A stretch of DNA of 21,579 nt from an uncultured Ilumatobacter sp. (GTDB taxonomy: Bacteria > Actinomycetota > Acidimicrobiia > Acidimicrobiales > Ilumatobacteraceae), in NCBI GenBank assembly GCA_938049325.1, contig CALICC010000163.1, forward strand, positions 1 through 21,579. The letters run 5' to 3'. The position numbers and the translations under genes are program-made. Below the pieces are notes generated by a model. It was not told the DNA's origin and made no database searches. It was given only the letters and a program-made list of their open reading frames with translations. This document shows positions 21,024-21,579 of the stretch, one piece after another; positions within the stretch are counted from its first letter, which is position 1, and every line of letters begins with the position of its first letter.

Positions 21024-21579
21024 TCAGGACTGGCCGGAGCGAACGACCACCCCGGGACGTTCGCCCGTGGGTACGCCGTTCGTGAATGTGACCGCACCCG
21101 ACTTGATCGTGTGGGTGTAGCCGTCGACGTCTTGCAGGAGGCGCCGACCGCCCGCAGGGAGGTCGTTGACCATGTGCGGAGGATGCAGGTGCAACGCGTC
21201 GTAGTCGATCACGTTGATGTCGGCGATCTTGCCCGGCTCCAGCCGCCCGCGGTCGGTCATGCCGTAGGCATCCGCGGTCGCTGCGGTCTGTAGCTGCACG
21301 GCGCGCTCGATCGAGATCTTCGGACCGCGGGTGCGGTCACGCGTCCAGTGCGTGAGCATGTAGGTCGGGAAGCTCGCGTCGCAGATCAGTCCACAGTGGG
21401 CACCGCCGTCGCCCGCGCCCGGGATCGTCGACGGGTGTACCAGCATTTCGCGGATCGCTTCGTGATCGTGGCCGTGGTAGTTGCCGAGCGGCGAGAACAT
21501 GAAGCTCGTGCCGTCGTTCTCCAGCATCCAGTCGATCACGACTTCTTCGGGGCGGCGTCCTTCGCTCGCAGCGACGCCG
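21024..21579 (-). CDS. N-acyl-D-amino-acid deacylase-like amidohydrolase, C-terminal part
   Basis: About 184 C-terminal residues are visible and the frame is open to the window edge, so the N-terminus with the HxH metal site lies outside. The visible part contains LENDGTSFMFSPLGNY, then GAGDGGAHCGLICDAS with the metal-ligand-type Asp, TYMLTHWTRDR, and the terminal beta-domain signature DRGRLEPGKIADINVID. This pattern is that of the D-aminoacylase branch of the amidohydrolase superfamily, zinc enzymes that hydrolyse N-acyl bonds, often of D-amino acids. Actual substrates in the branch vary widely and are often mispredicted. It is transcribed toward the PhyH-type gene, with a 126-bp gap between them. 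Confidence 0.88.
   Translation of the reverse strand, partial: GVAASEGRRPEEVVIDWMLENDGTSFMFSPLGNYHGHDHEAIREMLVHPSTIPGAGDGGAHCGLICDASFPTYMLTHWTRDRTRGPKISIERAVQLQTAATADAYGMTDRGRLEPGKIADINVIDYDALHLHPPHMVNDLPAGGRRLLQDVDGYTHTIKSGAVTFTNGVPTGERPGVVVRSGQS

Noticed and set aside
1..21579. CRISPR, tRNA, rRNA, riboswitch, insertion sequence or prophage
   Set aside because: No repeat-spacer pattern, cloverleaf, transposase, integrase or conserved riboswitch core was found on reading both strands.

Overview
The window is high-GC, gene-dense DNA from a chromosome that looks actinobacterial. The signs are GTG starts, ECF sigma/anti-sigma pairs, an LPxTG surface protein with an Arg-rich tail, an RskA-like anti-sigma factor and Tat-type DUF1501/DUF1800 proteins. 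An Acidimicrobiia (Ilumatobacter-like) origin would fit, but that is inferred from gene style and not from any marker gene. No rRNA, tRNA, CRISPR array, transposase or phage gene was seen. Seventeen complete genes and two partial end genes fill most of the sequence.

Left part (1-3732): the C-terminal end of a Ras/Rab-like small GTPase runs into a three-gene minus-strand operon. That operon encodes a NarL-type response regulator, a coiled-coil protein and a soluble histidine kinase that starts directly on the coiled-coil stop codon. Divergent from it is a single-domain phosphoglycosyl transferase with no other polysaccharide genes beside it, followed by a palindrome-rich convergent gap.

Middle part (3936-8521): a minus-strand operon runs ECF sigma factor, then a membrane-anchored pectinacetylesterase/NOTUM-like protein in the usual anti-sigma position, then DUF1800, then DUF1501. 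The esterase-like domain seems to lack canonical catalytic residues. It may be an extracytoplasmic sensor fused to a short cytoplasmic segment that acts on the sigma factor, and this is the best candidate here for an undescribed system. Next come a patatin-like phospholipase (+) and a lipoprotein alpha/beta hydrolase (-).

Cell-surface cluster (10698-17523): a COG4315-type lipoprotein, an ECF sigma factor, an RskA-like anti-sigma factor and a 1544-residue SdrD-B protein ending in LPRTG and a membrane anchor. The intergenic regions of this cluster are unusually rich in GTGAC/GTCAC elements, arranged as inverted and tandem repeats. The SdrD-B gene holds a 462-bp in-frame tandem duplication whose second half is almost identical between copies.

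Right part (17582-21579): a Fur-family metalloregulator sits directly in front of a FetA/FetB-type ABC exporter pair, which suggests a metal-efflux unit. A flavin-reductase-domain protein, a convergent PhyH-type dioxygenase and the C-terminal part of an N-acyl-D-amino-acid deacylase-like amidohydrolase follow.
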